Source: Brugia malayi (taxonomy: Eukaryota > Nematoda > Chromadorea > Rhabditida > Onchocercidae). From it: a DNA stretch of 64,000 nucleotides. This document shows positions 1-13,550 of the stretch, in pieces. A program made the translations under genes and the position numbers. The stretch is taken from NCBI RefSeq assembly GCF_000002995.4, contig NW_025062475.1, positions 13,796,687 to 13,860,686 of the forward strand. The letters run 5' to 3'. The notes under the pieces are model-generated. The model had not been told where the DNA came from. It saw only the letters and a list, made by a program, of their open reading frames with translations, and searched no databases. Position 1 is the stretch's first letter. Each line of letters opens with the position of its first letter.

Positions 1-1620
1 ACGTTCCTCCCACATCTGTGGTGTCATATCGTACTGTTTGATTACACATTCCGGCAATAACTCACTTAATTGCAATTTCGAACTTTCCACACAGTCACCT
101 TGCTGAATAACTTACACTTCTTCAATTCATAACTTGTGAATTTCTAAAAATAAATAAAAGCATCTCTACTAGCGCCTTACTGATTCTGGGGCAGCTACAA
201 GCACAACAAAAAAGTCTTGGAAGCTAGCAATTTTTTACAGATGTAATAAAACTTACAATTGCCTGTACAGCGTATGATGCAAGAAGAACAGATGCTTCAG
301 CAGAACAATATAGTTGCATACTTAGAATACTTTGTTTGATTTGAAGGAAGAAAAGATGACGCGTTATATCTTGTATAAGTTCTTCTTCGACATCTTCTGG
401 ATAAAACTTCACAAGAAATATGAGATGCATCGAACCATCTTCTTGTTTAGGCACTTCCTGTTTACTTATCTAAAGTTTGAAGTTAATAAATGATTGGTGA
501 TGGCTTAATGATAAGTGAAGTAATGTGCGATCGGCATTATGAAAACAAAAACACGCAGTGAATCATATCAACGATAAACATATTACACTTAACTAGTTTA
601 GGAGTACATCCATGATATAAAGTATAAAAATATCTTAAATTGTTCGAAAAATGAATCATAATCTAATTTTTATGATATGTAACATCTACTGAGCATTCAC
701 GATTTACTGAACACTCCTCTATTATATTTAATTTAAAGAATGCAAAAATTTTGATGATTATGTGTCTTATTTAATTCACTAACAGATTAAGCATTAACAA
801 TTTCCAGTTATCTTATGAGAACAAACAAACTTTCTTATCCATTTGTAACCAGCACGGAATCCCTTTTTTATTCACAAACTGCAAACCAAAAAACCAAATT
901 TCCCTTAGACCAATAATCCTGCAAACCGTATCAAACAGCTGTCGTCCTGTACAGTCTGGCTGCAAATTTTTATGGAGAAATTAGAAGTGATACAAAAATT
1001 TAGATATACATATAATTTTCAAATTGTAAAAAAGTCTAAATTGAACAACCTTACAATAATAACAGCAAATGCATAAGCTAAATGCATTTCAACGTTGTCA
1101 TTTAATGTGCTTACATCGGTGATTACTTTCTTCTTGAAGAAAGACGTTAATCTGTGCTAGATAATATTTGAATTCGAAAACCAAGGAAAAGTAAGATTAA
1201 AGAAGAAAGCAATCATCTCTAATTTTCGTTATTTCTCCAAGCACTCTAAGAACCTAATAACATACTATATTTTTCTTATTTGCAACAGAAAAACCGGCAC
1301 GAACAACTAATAATTTAATGATGCAGCAGATTTAGTAATATTATAGCATAATCTAATAATATATTAGTCTATTAAACCTAGTAATGCAAGAAAACAAATC
1401 ACGAAGCTCAGTTATCTCTAAACTTATTAGTCAATAATATGTTACTCGAGCTAACAAATAAACCAGACAGCGATCAAATAAACAAACAAACCTCCACGGT
1501 AATTTTCTCCAGGTCAGCATCCATAGTGCTTACTTTAACAGACAAATATTTCCAGCTACCACCAGGTGAAAAGAATCCCATTTTTGTACTATCACTGGTA
1601 ACGTTCAATTTTTGATTCAT
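1..1620 (-). CDS. nfm-1: Merlin/NF2-type FERM protein, 5' part (partial)
   Basis: Four exons read on the minus strand: 1620-1492, 959-831, 469-257 and 102-1, all joined in phase 0, giving 191 residues before the window edge. The product is a FERM-domain cortical scaffold that links membrane proteins to actin and, in merlin, restrains growth signalling. Residues 18-43 ([16 protein letters not shown]) open the F1 lobe. Exon 2 carries [13 protein letters not shown], typical of ERM/merlin F1. Exon 3 carries [20 protein letters not shown] and [12 protein letters not shown] at the F1/F2 border. Exon 4 carries [10 protein letters not shown] in F2. The wording [12 protein letters not shown] favours merlin over ezrin/radixin/moesin, which usually read [12 protein letters not shown]; this comes from family knowledge. 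The F3 lobe and C-terminus lie outside the window, so absence of the ERM actin-binding tail cannot be checked. Confidence 0.88.
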
Positions 1621-1691
1621 CAGTTAATTAGTTTTAATTCTTTCCATATTATACGACTATCTTTCACATTCCAAATAAATTGAATCCAGCT
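1621..1691 (-). promoter_or_regulatory. 5' leader and candidate trans-splice acceptor of the merlin gene
   Basis: A TTTGTTTCAG acceptor ends at 1690, 70 nt before the ATG at 1620, and no coding exon is evident upstream. It is therefore either a spliced-leader acceptor or the 3' end of a 5'-UTR intron. The leader holds short upstream ATGs that quickly reach a stop. Confidence 0.45.
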
Positions 1692-3150
1692 GAAACAAAT
1701 AAGAAATTTACATTACAAAATTTCATTATCAACGTGTTAATTCATTTTGATTAATATTTTCATTGACGATATAACAATTAGTGCTCATATTTAAAATGCA
1801 CTCATAAATTATTTCGTTTACTATAACTAAAAAGAGAGGGAAAGAGAGAGAGAGAAAAAAAAAGGAAAAGAGAAAAAAAGAAGAGAAAATAACAACAAAT
1901 AGTCATAACTATTTCTTAACAGTGCTTTCATATCGAATGAACAGTAACAATTGCAAAAGCTTAATGAAGAGAACTCACGTAGCAACACAATGGATTAAAG
2001 CGGAATTTACGGAACTACGTGAGATGCGTAAACGTAATAAAAAATTGGCTAACAACACACTGTAGCACTGTGCAACAAGTTTATCCCTCAAGTGAAAATG
2101 GCGTACGAGTCGTAATAAGTTGGAAGTTATTGTACAAATTCGATGACATCTTTTTTTTTTCTTTTTGTCCTTTTAAAAGTTTATTTCTTGAAATCTTATT
2201 TTGCTTCTGTTCGTTTCTTATATGCTTACTACTCTGATATATATCGTCCGGTAACAGTTATCTTCTAGTGACGTTCCGGAGACTGTATATCGCTTCCGGT
2301 GAGCAAGGAAATCACGTAGATGACTTCATTGTTAATTATTATCTTTGTGCACTTAGAGAAAAAAAAAGATAGTTAAGTGCACTTTGATACCGTAAACATT
2401 CTTCCATCTTTACGCATTCCTTATCTTTTTCTGTTCAAGTAACATTAATCCAATCATTTAATTTTATTAATTTTAAAAATATAAATTAACTATCAATAGT
2501 AATAATTGCAAAAATATAAGTTATATAAGACTAAAACATAACAAATCAACGAATTAAGTGGAAAATGTGTTGGCAGAATGCAAACGTTCACATAAATTAC
2601 CAATAGATTTCAGAGAAAATGAATTTTGAATCCCCTTGTAATAAAAAGAATTGATAATATTATATCTGCTCAAAGTAAGTTAATATTTTCGAAATAAAGC
2701 TTTTCACCCCATATACAGCCTTCTTCTAACTGTTGAATTTGTTTCTTAATATTATTGAAGTAAACTAAATTTTTATTCCTGTATATGCTATTAATAATAA
2801 AAGAATCTTTCCTTGAATTGATATCCAAATTGCTCATTCAAGGAAAAATTCTATTTCTAAAAGCGCTAATCTTTGTTGAATGATATATTGCTATGGAATC
2901 TCTATCAATATTTCTCTACCTCTTTTAAAAAATGGTAAAATTGTCTTTTAAAGGTGATAGAACTGTCCATTTTCCTGGAGAGCTTAATGCATCATTAGCG
3001 GAAAATGCACATTGTAAAATAAGTTAGGGATTCAAAACTCTTAAAATTTCAAACATTTTGAAACTTGAAATTTCTATTATCTAACAGAAAGAGAAAAAAC
3101 AAGGATAATACAGGAAATTGATAGAGAGAGACAGTATTGGTCATATAATT
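1692..3150. other. Intergenic, merlin promoter side / PGM2 3' side
   Basis: No coding exon was found here. A purine-rich GA tract lies at about 1832-1890 and an oligo-T run at about 2150-2160. Otherwise the stretch is AT-rich sequence that should contain the merlin promoter and the PGM2 3' flank. Confidence 0.5.
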
Positions 3151-6100
3151 TTAACATCTTGCAATCAGACCATTGATTTTTGGCTCCAATAAATTGTCAA
3201 TTACCGCTTGCTCTAGTTCGGCAAGTTGTTTCTGTATATCAGCTAAGTCTCTGAAATTATTCCTTTTAGCGGCCTTCACCGAATGAGCCACAATATCTTC
3301 TATTATATCTTTAGGCTGATCATCCCCTATGCTTAACTTTGTTGGCTCACAATTTGAAATAAAAAGAATTTAAAGAAAATACTTTTTGGTTTTGCCTGGT
3401 GGTGATTTGAATTCAATATAATATTTGATTTTTGGTTCAGTTCCACTTGCTCGTATTGTTGCCCAACTACCATCCGATAATGTGAATGTAATCATTTCGG
3501 ATGAAGTACTGAGCGGTAGAATCTATTAACAGATTTAGTAAGGAAATTCCGAATAAAGTCACTTTGTATTCCAAATCATTTAGTTAGAAACTAAGTGATG
3601 AAAAAAGTTATTTCCATGGAAATTTCCCCTGTAACTATATAATGCCAGTTAAGATTTGGTGAGTAATTTTTCGTCCTAGTTGAGATTAAACTTCAATCTT
3701 TAGTTAGTATCCAGCAATGAAATAATAAATCAACTATTAAAATATTTTCATCTGTAATTATTGCAATATAGCAAATTTAGACCATTGATTTTTCTATGAT
3801 TATACTTTAACTACGTATAAAATTTTTTTTTTCAAATTTAATGTTTAATATTACTCTTTGATTTTTAATCCTCTTTAAGCCTATTTTTCTATATCATGTA
3901 ATATGCGACATATAAAACGTCTAAATTTTCACAGAGTTGTACATTCATCGTGATTTGCTCCTATTCACTTTAAATTTTTATTTGTAATTATTATAATGAG
4001 TAAGAAAAGAATCATCAGTCACAGTAATGGTTTTAAGAAATAATAAAACTTACTGGTTTATTTCCAGGTTGCTCATTATCATACCCAATCGTCAGATCAC
4101 GTACATATTTAACATCGAATTTTCCGATTTTTTGTGGGTACTGAAAATTCTTTTCACTATATTTATTTCTTCCTTACAACTAAAATTGTAAATGTATTTT
4201 CCTCAAAATAATATTTTAAATGTAAATCATACCTTACTGCCTTTACGTATTTTTGCAAAAATGTTCTTCATTGTTGTTTGATTTGGTACAAACCAATACG
4301 AGCTACTAATTAGATGAAAACCATACCTATTATAATAGATCTTTTACTTTCCGTAATCAAGGAGATTGAAAAAATATTCCGATCTTACTATTGCTTTTAT
4401 TACCCGAAATGCTTTCTTTTGAAAAAATTTGGGATTTTTTGACAGGATCCTTGCTAATATCTATAAAAACCTAGCTTTTTTTCTCGAAAGATGTCACTTT
4501 TTCGCTGTAATTGGATCAATTTTTTTTTTTTTAGAAAAAATTATATTTATATTTAGACTCACTCGCTGTAAATGTTGAGAAGTTGTTGAGCAAGAGTTAA
4601 TTGCTCGGAATATAAATAAGATGTCAATTCAGCGAATGTTGCAGCTGCAGTAATACCATCTTTATCGAGGGCATGCCCCAGCATGAAACCAATTGATTCT
4701 TCCCATGAGAACAATACTGTTTTTCCAAGACGGCGAAGCTCATCCGATTTATTTCCTAACCACTTGAATCCGGTTAAACCTAGCTCAATTTTGAAACCTG
4801 GAATTAATTTGAAACTTCGTTTCCTACTTTTCAATCAAGTTATCAACTATCATTTTATCAAGAAAGTTCAAATTGCTTGATATTTCATATTCAATCGCTG
4901 TCTTGCAAAGACATGAGAATCATATGTTATTCTCATGTTAATCAACCTCAGAGTTTTGTATTTTCTAGGATATATAATAAGCCTGAAAAAAAAAAAAATT
5001 CGGATCTGAATTTTTGTCACAAATTGAAGAACACAATTCCTTAAATAATTGAAAAATTTCGATATCAGCTCATATTGTGTAGATGTTTCTTTCTAAAAGT
5101 CGATTGCTATAGTAAATTCTATAATTACCTTCTTTTGTTGCAATAGTACGACTTATTGAGGATGAAACAGCACTACTGACGATGTACAAATTTGAGGGAT
5201 CCTTTTCCGGATTTTGTTCTCGCCAACAATGCCAAATCCACCATGAAATCAGAGCACCCATTTCATTTCCCGTAAAAATCTTCCATTCACCTCTAAAATT
5301 TAATAGAATTAGAAAATAGAATTAATTTATAATCTGTTCTACTAATAAATTAACTGATAATTGAAAGACTATTGCCTAGCTCTAAATAGCTATACTATCA
5401 GTGTGCAGTGATATCGGTTTGTCGCAATTTTTATCCAAATCATCCACATTTCAATCACATAGGATAAATGTGATTGAAATATGCATTTTTTTTTCTTCTT
5501 TGTGGATATAAGGGATAAATGATTTAAGCCTTCAAGGATCATATGATTCCTGTCTATATCATTTGTGGGTCGAGCTACCTTACCTCTCACCACAGACAAA
5601 TCCATACTATAACATAATTGGCTAGATATATTTCTTCCCTACGAAAATCTGAGTAAATTAAAATCGAAATTATTACTTGGGTTGTTTTTCCGCTAACTGG
5701 AAACGATCAGCATCTGGATCATTGGCCAGAATTATGCTAGAATTATGCTTGTCAGCTGTTGCTATAGGTATTGTGAGCACTTTCCGACCCTCCTCTGGAT
5801 TTGGAAATGGTACCGTCGGAAAATCGGGATTTGGTTCTGCATGCTCCTGAAAAGAATTTCTTTATTACCGTTAATATTGGCAAAGTATTAATTGAAAACA
5901 ATTAAGGAATGCAATTATTCCATACCTGTACGATAATTATATTTTCAGATGGAAATCCGAAATCTTTCAACATTCTTGTCATATACGGTAGTCCAACACC
6001 ATGGAATGCAGTATAAGTGAATTTTATCGGACATTTTTCATTCAAAGACCTATTTTAAAATCATACGTTATAAATTAAAATGCACAGTTTGCTTCTCAAC

Positions 6101-9100
6101 AATAAAAAAAAAAAAAACCATTAAAAATATAATTTTATGACCACCACATATATAATTTTTAATTTCAGAACTTTATCTCCCATCTGTATGTCAATCTAAA
6201 ATATAAGAAATTTGTTTTCTTTTATAGAAAATATCATTAACAGTACAATATTCGTCTTTAATTTTGGTTTAGATTTTATTTCTACGGTCTCATTGCGTTT
6301 CATCACGGCTTATTATGGTGTCATATTCTCACCAATTAATGATATGCCAATTATGACTTTTCACCAAGAACTTATGTTTAATGAGATATTTTTGTTCTAA
6401 ATCACACTATTTTTTTCTCTATTAGTTTTCTTTTTTTAATGATAATATCATATTTCGCTACAAAGTAAAATCCAAATGAACATATTAAATGTGATTATGC
6501 AGCAAAGTATTACTATGAGTATTATAGCAATACTTTGCTGAGTAGAGCTAACTGGTAAGGCACATCGCTCTCAACTTTTTTTTTAAAGAGAAATTAGAAA
6601 ATTAATGGGATTAAAACCAGAACTAAATCTATTAATGATTGCTGAATTATGTCTTTTTAGCTAATGGCTGAGTCGATAGACTTTTAAAATCCTTATGAGC
6701 AGTAATTGATATATTGAAATCGATATATTAAGTCAAACATCTTGAAAGTTGCTCTATTACATACTTTATTCAATCTTTAATTTCTTCTATCTAGGAATGT
6801 GAAATTTTCTCATAAAATCAGTAATTTCTTTTAATATTTCAGCTGAACTTTGCCTTCATTTTAATCTTTTATAATTTATTTTACTCAGAACAGTTTAGCA
6901 TTCCGTTTAATAAATAACTAACTTATAACGACACAGGGATAATTCTTCGGTGAAATATTTCTCCATTATGGGATCAGCTGAATGTAAAAGTGGATGTGTT
7001 GAAAGTTTTGATACATCCCAATACTCCGGCTTTGGTTCCATATTTTCATAAGCAAGTCGGCATATTTCCGAATCATGAGGTGCCAATATCTATCAAACAT
7101 GTATTTCTCATAAATGGGAAACGCTATTTTCAAATGATGTGTTCCGATCTAGTGAGTTCAAGTTCAACTTTTTTTAAAAATATCTTTTTAACTGAATTAC
7201 TTATCAGTCATTAAAGGCATAAAAACTTGCTGCTGCCCTAGAATCATTTATTTCTAAAACGTTCAAAATCATGCACTGAAACACACATTACAAATAAAAA
7301 TATAAGAATTAATACTATAAACTAAACAACTCTAATGTGAAATTCTGATTTTTATATTAAGAAGTTTTTTTCTTCATACTCAAAAATATTCATATTTCAG
7401 TAAACAGTTCTTTATTCCTTTTCACAGAAATCAAATTTACCTGAGCTCCATTTGTCCAATAAGCTTTATAACCATTGTCTTGTTTTGGATTATGAGAAGC
7501 TGTTATCATTAAACCAGCATCACATTTGAATCGCATTGTTGCATAAGACTGTAAATCTCATCAGTTCAAAATTATTTGTACTGCTGTTTTTGCTAAAACC
7601 ATTTCTAGCTAATGTCAAGAAAGTTTTTAAGTGGTCAAACTTTGAAGCAGTTAAATTTTTTACGGAATTTTTGTCATTACAATAACGGAACTATAGAATC
7701 CTGAGAGTTCACTACTCAAATAAAGCAATTTTCTTACCACAAGAGGTGTTGGACAGCATTTCGAAAATAGATATACTTTAATTCCATTATTGGTAAATAC
7801 ATTCGCAGCCAATTTAGCCCAACTAAAAATTATAAATTATTTGCTGAAAATCCCTATTAAACCATATCAGTAAACTGTTATTTAGGATTTATAAGAAGAT
7901 AAAGAAAACATCGCATGCTTTAATTAACAAAGATGAGATGATCCAAATTATTAGGAAATTATGGGATTTTCTGAAAGGATTTGTAAAGTTTTAGAACTTT
8001 TCAAAATTACAAATTCTTTTCTGTAGAATATATAAAGAGATGTATAATCTTTCTAGCCTCTTCTTTATACAGCAAAATAATATAATCGTTTTAAAGCATG
8101 GGATGAAAAGGTAACTAAGAACCGTTCGCTATTATAACGACCATCATAACCAATGGCAACACCATTACTTTGACGTTTATACACATCTTTCAAGTGTTTA
8201 GCAAAACCATCGGTAAGCATTAGTATTGTCAAATCATTCAGTCGACAGAAACCAGCTTCCATTTTTGTTCGCACACCTGGAAAAGTCTTGCTAACAAACT
8301 AATGCCTAAATGAACAATTTGAAATTTAATCTTATATTTTAACCCAATTTCGTAGCATGAAAGTAAGCATTATGGTATGATGCAGAAAAGGATGGTTCAC
8401 AAAATTAGTCATGCTATTAATGACTTAATATAATAACAGTCCCATTTCTTTATTTCATTTTCGTCTTATTAATACTTCTTCGATTCCTAAACTTAAGTAG
8501 TTAGGAAAGGTTTGAAAATTGACTCATAAAATGATCGAAAATAAAAGGACTAATTTAAATAAAAAGATTAATTAAAGCGAACTTTGTCTTTTTTAAAATG
8601 ATGATTAGCATTGATGCTGTTGAATGATCCAATCATAACTTTCGGTAATGAGAGAAAATTTTCCGGTATTTTGGAGTACACATTAAGAAAGAAAAACGTA
8701 CCAGCTGTACCAAAGGACAACCTGCCACACATTCTTGATTTCAACTCTTCAGTATCTTTCTTCTTCCATAATTCGTCAATTTCTGCACGACTTTGTTCAT
8801 TCTGTAAAACTAAATTTGTTGAAATAACCTTAAGCTTTAATTACCGACACTTTTACCTTAACATGTCATAATTCTTCCAACTATTCACCTAAATTATATT
8901 CTTGTCCCTTCAAAAAATTCCTCAAATCTGAATCTTTGTTGTGGTAGTACAAATGAATAAACAGCAAATCATTTTTTAGTCCTCACATTTGTAATTAAAA
9001 ATAATGAAAATGAAACTATATAAACTTCAGCAACAAATTTTAACTCATATCAAGAAGGAATTCATTTCAATCTTATCTAGAATATCAGTAAAAGGGACAA

Positions 9101-9231
9101 AGAGTAGCTATATCTCATAGCAAACAAATATAAAAATAAGATACCACAGACAAAAAAAAACAAAACATAAATTAAAAGCATACATTATCCCATTTCAACC
9201 AATTTGTAGTAAGCGTTTCATAATCTTCCAT
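3151..9231 (-). CDS. Phosphoglucomutase-2 family (PGM2-type) enzyme
   Basis: Fourteen exons on the minus strand: 9231-9184, 8801-8702, 8276-8123, 7822-7738, 7548-7441, 7089-6923, 6049-5926, 5846-5677, 5292-5129, 4797-4563, 4326-4233, 4140-4054, 3522-3383, 3331-3151. They make 618 residues, close to the roughly 612 of human PGM2. The enzyme interconverts hexose- or pentose-1- and -6/5-phosphates in the cytosol. Signatures in order: FGTAG near residue 47; [13 protein letters not shown], with catalytic phosphoserine about S147; Mg-binding DPDADR at about 305-310; sugar-specificity loop WEESIG at about 405-410; phosphate-binding [12 protein letters not shown] at about 536. All exon phases agree. 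The last intron (3382-3332) is the weak point: it is only 51 nt and needs an unusual TTAAG acceptor to keep the terminal frame open. The start is the first ATG after a TTTTCCAG acceptor. Confidence 0.93.
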
Positions 9232-9280
9232 TCTTATTGATAGATTATCACTAGTACCTAAATTGAACAATTCCCGTTCT
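9232..9280 (-). promoter_or_regulatory. 5' leader and probable trans-splice acceptor of PGM2 gene
   Basis: TATTTTCCAG ends at 9279, 47 nt upstream of the ATG at 9231, and no further coding exon precedes it. This is the geometry of a nematode spliced-leader acceptor. A 5'-UTR intron is the alternative. Confidence 0.5.
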
Positions 9281-10561
9281 GGAAAATAATATTTAAAAAT
9301 TTCTCAAATTAATCAAAATATTCTAATAGCAGTAGTAGTAGCCAATCATTAGCAAAAAATCGGTCAAAAAATATCCATGTAGATATATGGAATATAATTA
9401 TTTATTATCTAAAGGTTTTTATTCATTCAACACTTAAAATTATTACATACATATCACTAACAGACTTCTCAAAATCTAAATTATCAAGCCTGAGAGCTTC
9501 TTCAAATTTTGCTCTTACATATTTTGAATGCAATCTTAAAACAGAAATTCGAAAATATCTAATCTTATCAGATCAAAGTTGCATACTCACTTTATCATTT
9601 CTTGTTCCTTTAATCAAATATCTTCAAATGTTATGCAAAATAAAAAAAAAGACATCGAAAAGAATATGTGAGAAATATTCTGTTACGAAACTAATTAGTG
9701 AGAATGATAGCTGTATGTGTAAACGAATGAAATGCTGAAAAAGGGAAATTAAAAGACATAGGAGAGAAATTTAAAAATGGGTGTGTAATAATACTATCGG
9801 CAAGAAATGATTCATATAATCATGCATATAAATCATTTCGACCAATTGCAAACGGATACAACATGATAGGAGGGTAAAAAAATTAAAAGAAATTATTCAA
9901 ATTCACCAGGAATGCAAAAAAAAAAAAAAAATTTGCCATCTATATGAATTCATTACATGTTATAAGACAATACAATTTTATTTCAAAAATAAATTAGACA
10001 AACACATGTCAATCATCCTATGTAACTATTTCAAATGAAAAAGCCATTGTTTGTAATCAAACGTGACAAGTATTGTCAATCATAATATACTATGTTATGT
10101 AAAAACATTTTATCGAATATGCTTTACAAAAAAAGAAAAAATTTATGATTTCTTAATAGGAACCATAAGATATCCTCAGGGATAATAAAAATTAAAAAAT
10201 GATCATAAATGTATGAAAAGTGTTTTTATATATTTTTAACTGACAGTCTCATACACTCACTAAGTATAAAAAACAAGTTTAAAAAAGCAAAGAAAAAAAT
10301 GTTTGATTCTTGAAATGTTAGAAAAAAAAAAAATAATTGGTTTTTTTTCTGGTAACATTACTCACGCTCTCTCTCTCTCCTTCACTTCCTTTTTCCTTTC
10401 ATTTTCATGAACTTTAGATTCAGAAGTGCACATGGTTCCATTTAAAAAAAAAATGAAACGAATAATTCATCACAAAATAATTTGTAATTTATTTTAAACA
10501 AATCGAAAGGTCATAAAGGCAAACATATTCAATGTAATTAATATAATCAGTAGCAACAAAA
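9281..10561. other. Intergenic between PGM2 and SEH1
   Basis: About 1.3 kb of AT-rich sequence with several oligo-A runs (for example about 9914-9930 and 10322-10332) and a short CT run near 10368-10380. I see no exon. The gap is too long for a typical nematode operon spacing. Confidence 0.5.
10488..10493 (-). terminator. AATAAA polyadenylation signal of SEH1
   Basis: Minus-strand AATAAA lies 69 nt downstream of the SEH1 stop codon. It is the first canonical hexamer after the gene. Confidence 0.5.
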
Positions 10562-12877
10562 TCAATAATATACATGATTTTCTCTGGTAAGGGAACTTAT
10601 TGATGTTGTAGCTCTCGGATCATCATCAGATGGTTTACAGTCTTCTGTTGACTTTACCGTTGCGACAAGAGTCCATTTTTTCAATAAATTTTCTAAAAAA
10701 AAAAAAACAGTTTCAACTTACTAAATAAGTAAAATTGACTTTTTTTCTTAAATTACCTTAGCTTAATTGTGGCATGTAAAGAAATTGCGATAGAAAACAT
10801 AAATGAAAAAATAATTTACTCACCTTTCCATAACCGTATATATCCGTCTGAGCTTCCAGTTGTTAGGATTGTTCCAGTTATGTTCCATGACAACCGCCAA
10901 ATCTATCAAAGTTTCTGATTTTAATTATCAGAATAGTATCTACACTGTGATCATAGAGAATTTTTGGTGGCTAACATGGTAAGCTGATCAAGATTTGTGA
11001 CCATATTTTAGTTGCGGTAATTTTAATTTAAAAAAAAAAAATTAAAACAGTTAAAATTAAAATGTTGTACTCAGTAAACGATCCCAGATTAATGATATAA
11101 GTAGAGAAAGATCATGAGGTCAACTTCGTCAAGTAATAATTAACTGATTAAAAGAAATTAATTTTTCCACAACACATTCAAATAACTGTGAGGAACTTGT
11201 GAAAAATAAGAAATTAAAAGTATAAAGAACCTGAACAGGTGAATGAGAAGGATTTTCAAGTGCTTCCAACTGTGTTATCTCATACTCAGTTGGTCCACCT
11301 CGTTCAACCAAATCAACATTAAAACCAGTGGTTTTCCCGGTTTCACTCAATTTGAAGATGCAAATATCTTTAGAACCAACAGCAAGCAAATGATATGATC
11401 GTCCAGCAGGTGGTGCAAAAGCAATATCAGTTACTGGCTCAGTTACTTTTAAGGATGGAGTATTCAATAGTTGCCACTTTCTAAAAATGCATTCTGTCAG
11501 TACCGTCTTAACAATTAGTATTTTGTTTAGGAAAAGAGTTTAATCAATTCCGAACCAAAACATTAAAACAGTTAATGTCAAGATGTAGTAAGAGTAATAT
11601 AATGGTTCTAATTATTAATAGAAAAGACCGAAGATTGTCGTAATATTCATAAACGACCACTCGTTTTCCAGTTGTATGTGCATCATCCGATCCAATAGCA
11701 ATAAGCGGTTTTGTAAGACGATGTGTACTCCATGACAGACAACTGCACCGATATCGAAAAACCACTATATCCTGGTTCAGACTCCACATCGATAAGTTCA
11801 TAATGTCTGGAGCTTCGTATACTCGTAATATTCCCTGAGAAGATACAGTTGCCTACAAATAAATTCTATAAATCACTGTACATTATGATGAAAAATAACT
11901 ATATATTCATGTTTAATAAAGCTTAACAACTATATATTAACGTATGTCACATCCAGCTTTTATTTCCGTACTTCAGTGAAATCTACGAAAAATCTAGTCC
12001 TCACCACAAATTTTTTTATTGAATTCTCAAAGGTTGAAAAAGCATTTATGAATAAGATAAAGGTATTAAATATTCAGACTATCACTTACAAGCATTAATC
12101 CAAGATGTCTTGGAGCAAACTTAATATCAGTAACGTTATGACGACTATCAACAAGTTGACAACAACGTTTCCAACGTGCTTGTTGTTGTTTTTGGCCACT
12201 GTGAACGCCATTTTTCGTTATTGTCTTAACCGGTTGACGTACTACAACACACTGTTTTATTCCCAAATTTTAAACAAATAATTAAACCTGAATTCAAAAC
12301 ATATATATGTATTTTTGAGTTATTGAAGTAGTAAAATATAGCGAACCTGTTTCCTCCCATATTGTTACACTTCGATCAAATGAACATGTAGCCAAAATTT
12401 GTCCAAATTCAGGATGTGCCCAAATAACTTTCCAAACAGGTCCACCATGACTCTATAATATCAAAAATACTTTTGATTTATAATAGCTATAATCTATTAA
12501 GTAAAAAGTGCAGCAATTAATTTAGGTATAAAGCCAGTTTATTTCACCAATATTACATAGCACTAAAAATTGTCGAAATTAGTGAAGTGCAATATTCAAT
12601 ACCCTTCTGTTACTCTTATTAATTACTAACCAAAATCATCAAATGTAATGACCATTCAATTGAGCGAAATTAAAATTAAACCAAACATAATTACCTTCCA
12701 TGAAGCAGATTTAATCCAACTACCATTTGGTGATAAATTCCATACACAAACCATCATATCGCTAGATGATGTAGCAATTCGTCGTCCATGAAAATCGAAT
12801 GCAACATGATGAATGAGATCACGCTGTTGGTCGTTAAATATTATTGATGTTGAAAATTGTTCCGATAATGAAGTCAT
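10562..12877 (-). CDS. npp-18: Nucleoporin SEH1 (WD40 protein)
   Basis: Seven exons: 12877-12695, 12452-12347, 12241-12090, 11852-11629, 11480-11231, 10902-10824, 10692-10562, in consistent phase, giving 374 residues (human SEH1L is about 360). SEH1 is a WD40 propeller that adds a blade to partner proteins in the nuclear-pore Y (Nup107) complex and in the GATOR2 nutrient-sensing complex. Diagnostic segments are [20 protein letters not shown] near the N-terminus, [54 protein letters not shown], and a last blade [16 protein letters not shown]. The third exon starts at an internal TTGTAG acceptor; an acceptor 10 nt upstream would give the wrong phase. The tail after the propeller (about 40 residues, acidic/Ser-Thr-rich) is not conserved. 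The symbol follows the C. elegans SEH1 name. Confidence 0.94.
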
Positions 12878-13550
12878 TTATTTGCAATCTCAAATATAAT
12901 TATAAAAGAAATTTCATTGCAATATTTTACAAAAGCATAACTTTTGCAAATACTTTTGAAAGAAAATAATAATAATAATAATGAAAGAAAATGAATATAT
13001 TTAATAAACTATATTTATTATAAATTAGTACGCAATTTCGAGATGTATACTAATGCTAAATAACATTAAATATTAATACGCTTCATGTTTAAATTAACAT
13101 AAAAAAAAGTAGAATCAGTAATAATTAGGAAATTAAAGATATTTTTCATTAGAACTTTCTTTTTTTGCGCCGATTAATACTTTACGGTTCAGGCTGAGAT
13201 ATCTCAAATGATAAGGTGTAAATAAATCTTAGAAAGTGTTTTTTATTGAAATTAAATGTTAATTCAATTAAATGAATAATTAATAATATCATTTAGGCAT
13301 AGAATTAATTAAGAAATAAAAAAGTGAATTAAATGAGTAAAGAAAATTTCTTGTAGTAATTGAAATTAATTAATGAAAACTATGAATAAAAATAAAAAAA
13401 ATTTTAAATTAGATATCACTTCTGTTTGTATTTTTCTCTTTCCATTCTTATTTCTTAAAATATGCTACTAAAATTGTATTTCCTAACTTTTTCCTTTTTT
13501 TTTCTGATTAAACAAAGGAAATAATTTCGGCGAATAAAATTTCCGTTACC
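12878..13550. promoter_or_regulatory. Divergent intergenic region, SEH1 / small membrane protein
   Basis: A 673-bp head-to-head spacer between the SEH1 start (minus) and the small membrane protein start (plus). It contains a short AAT-repeat run at about 12967-12982 and many TTAATTAA-like words. No motif stands out, but it must hold both promoters. Confidence 0.45.

Noticed and set aside
6990..7214. Plus-strand 74-codon frame within PGM2
   Set aside because: Antisense shadow of PGM2 exon 6, which is well supported on the minus strand.
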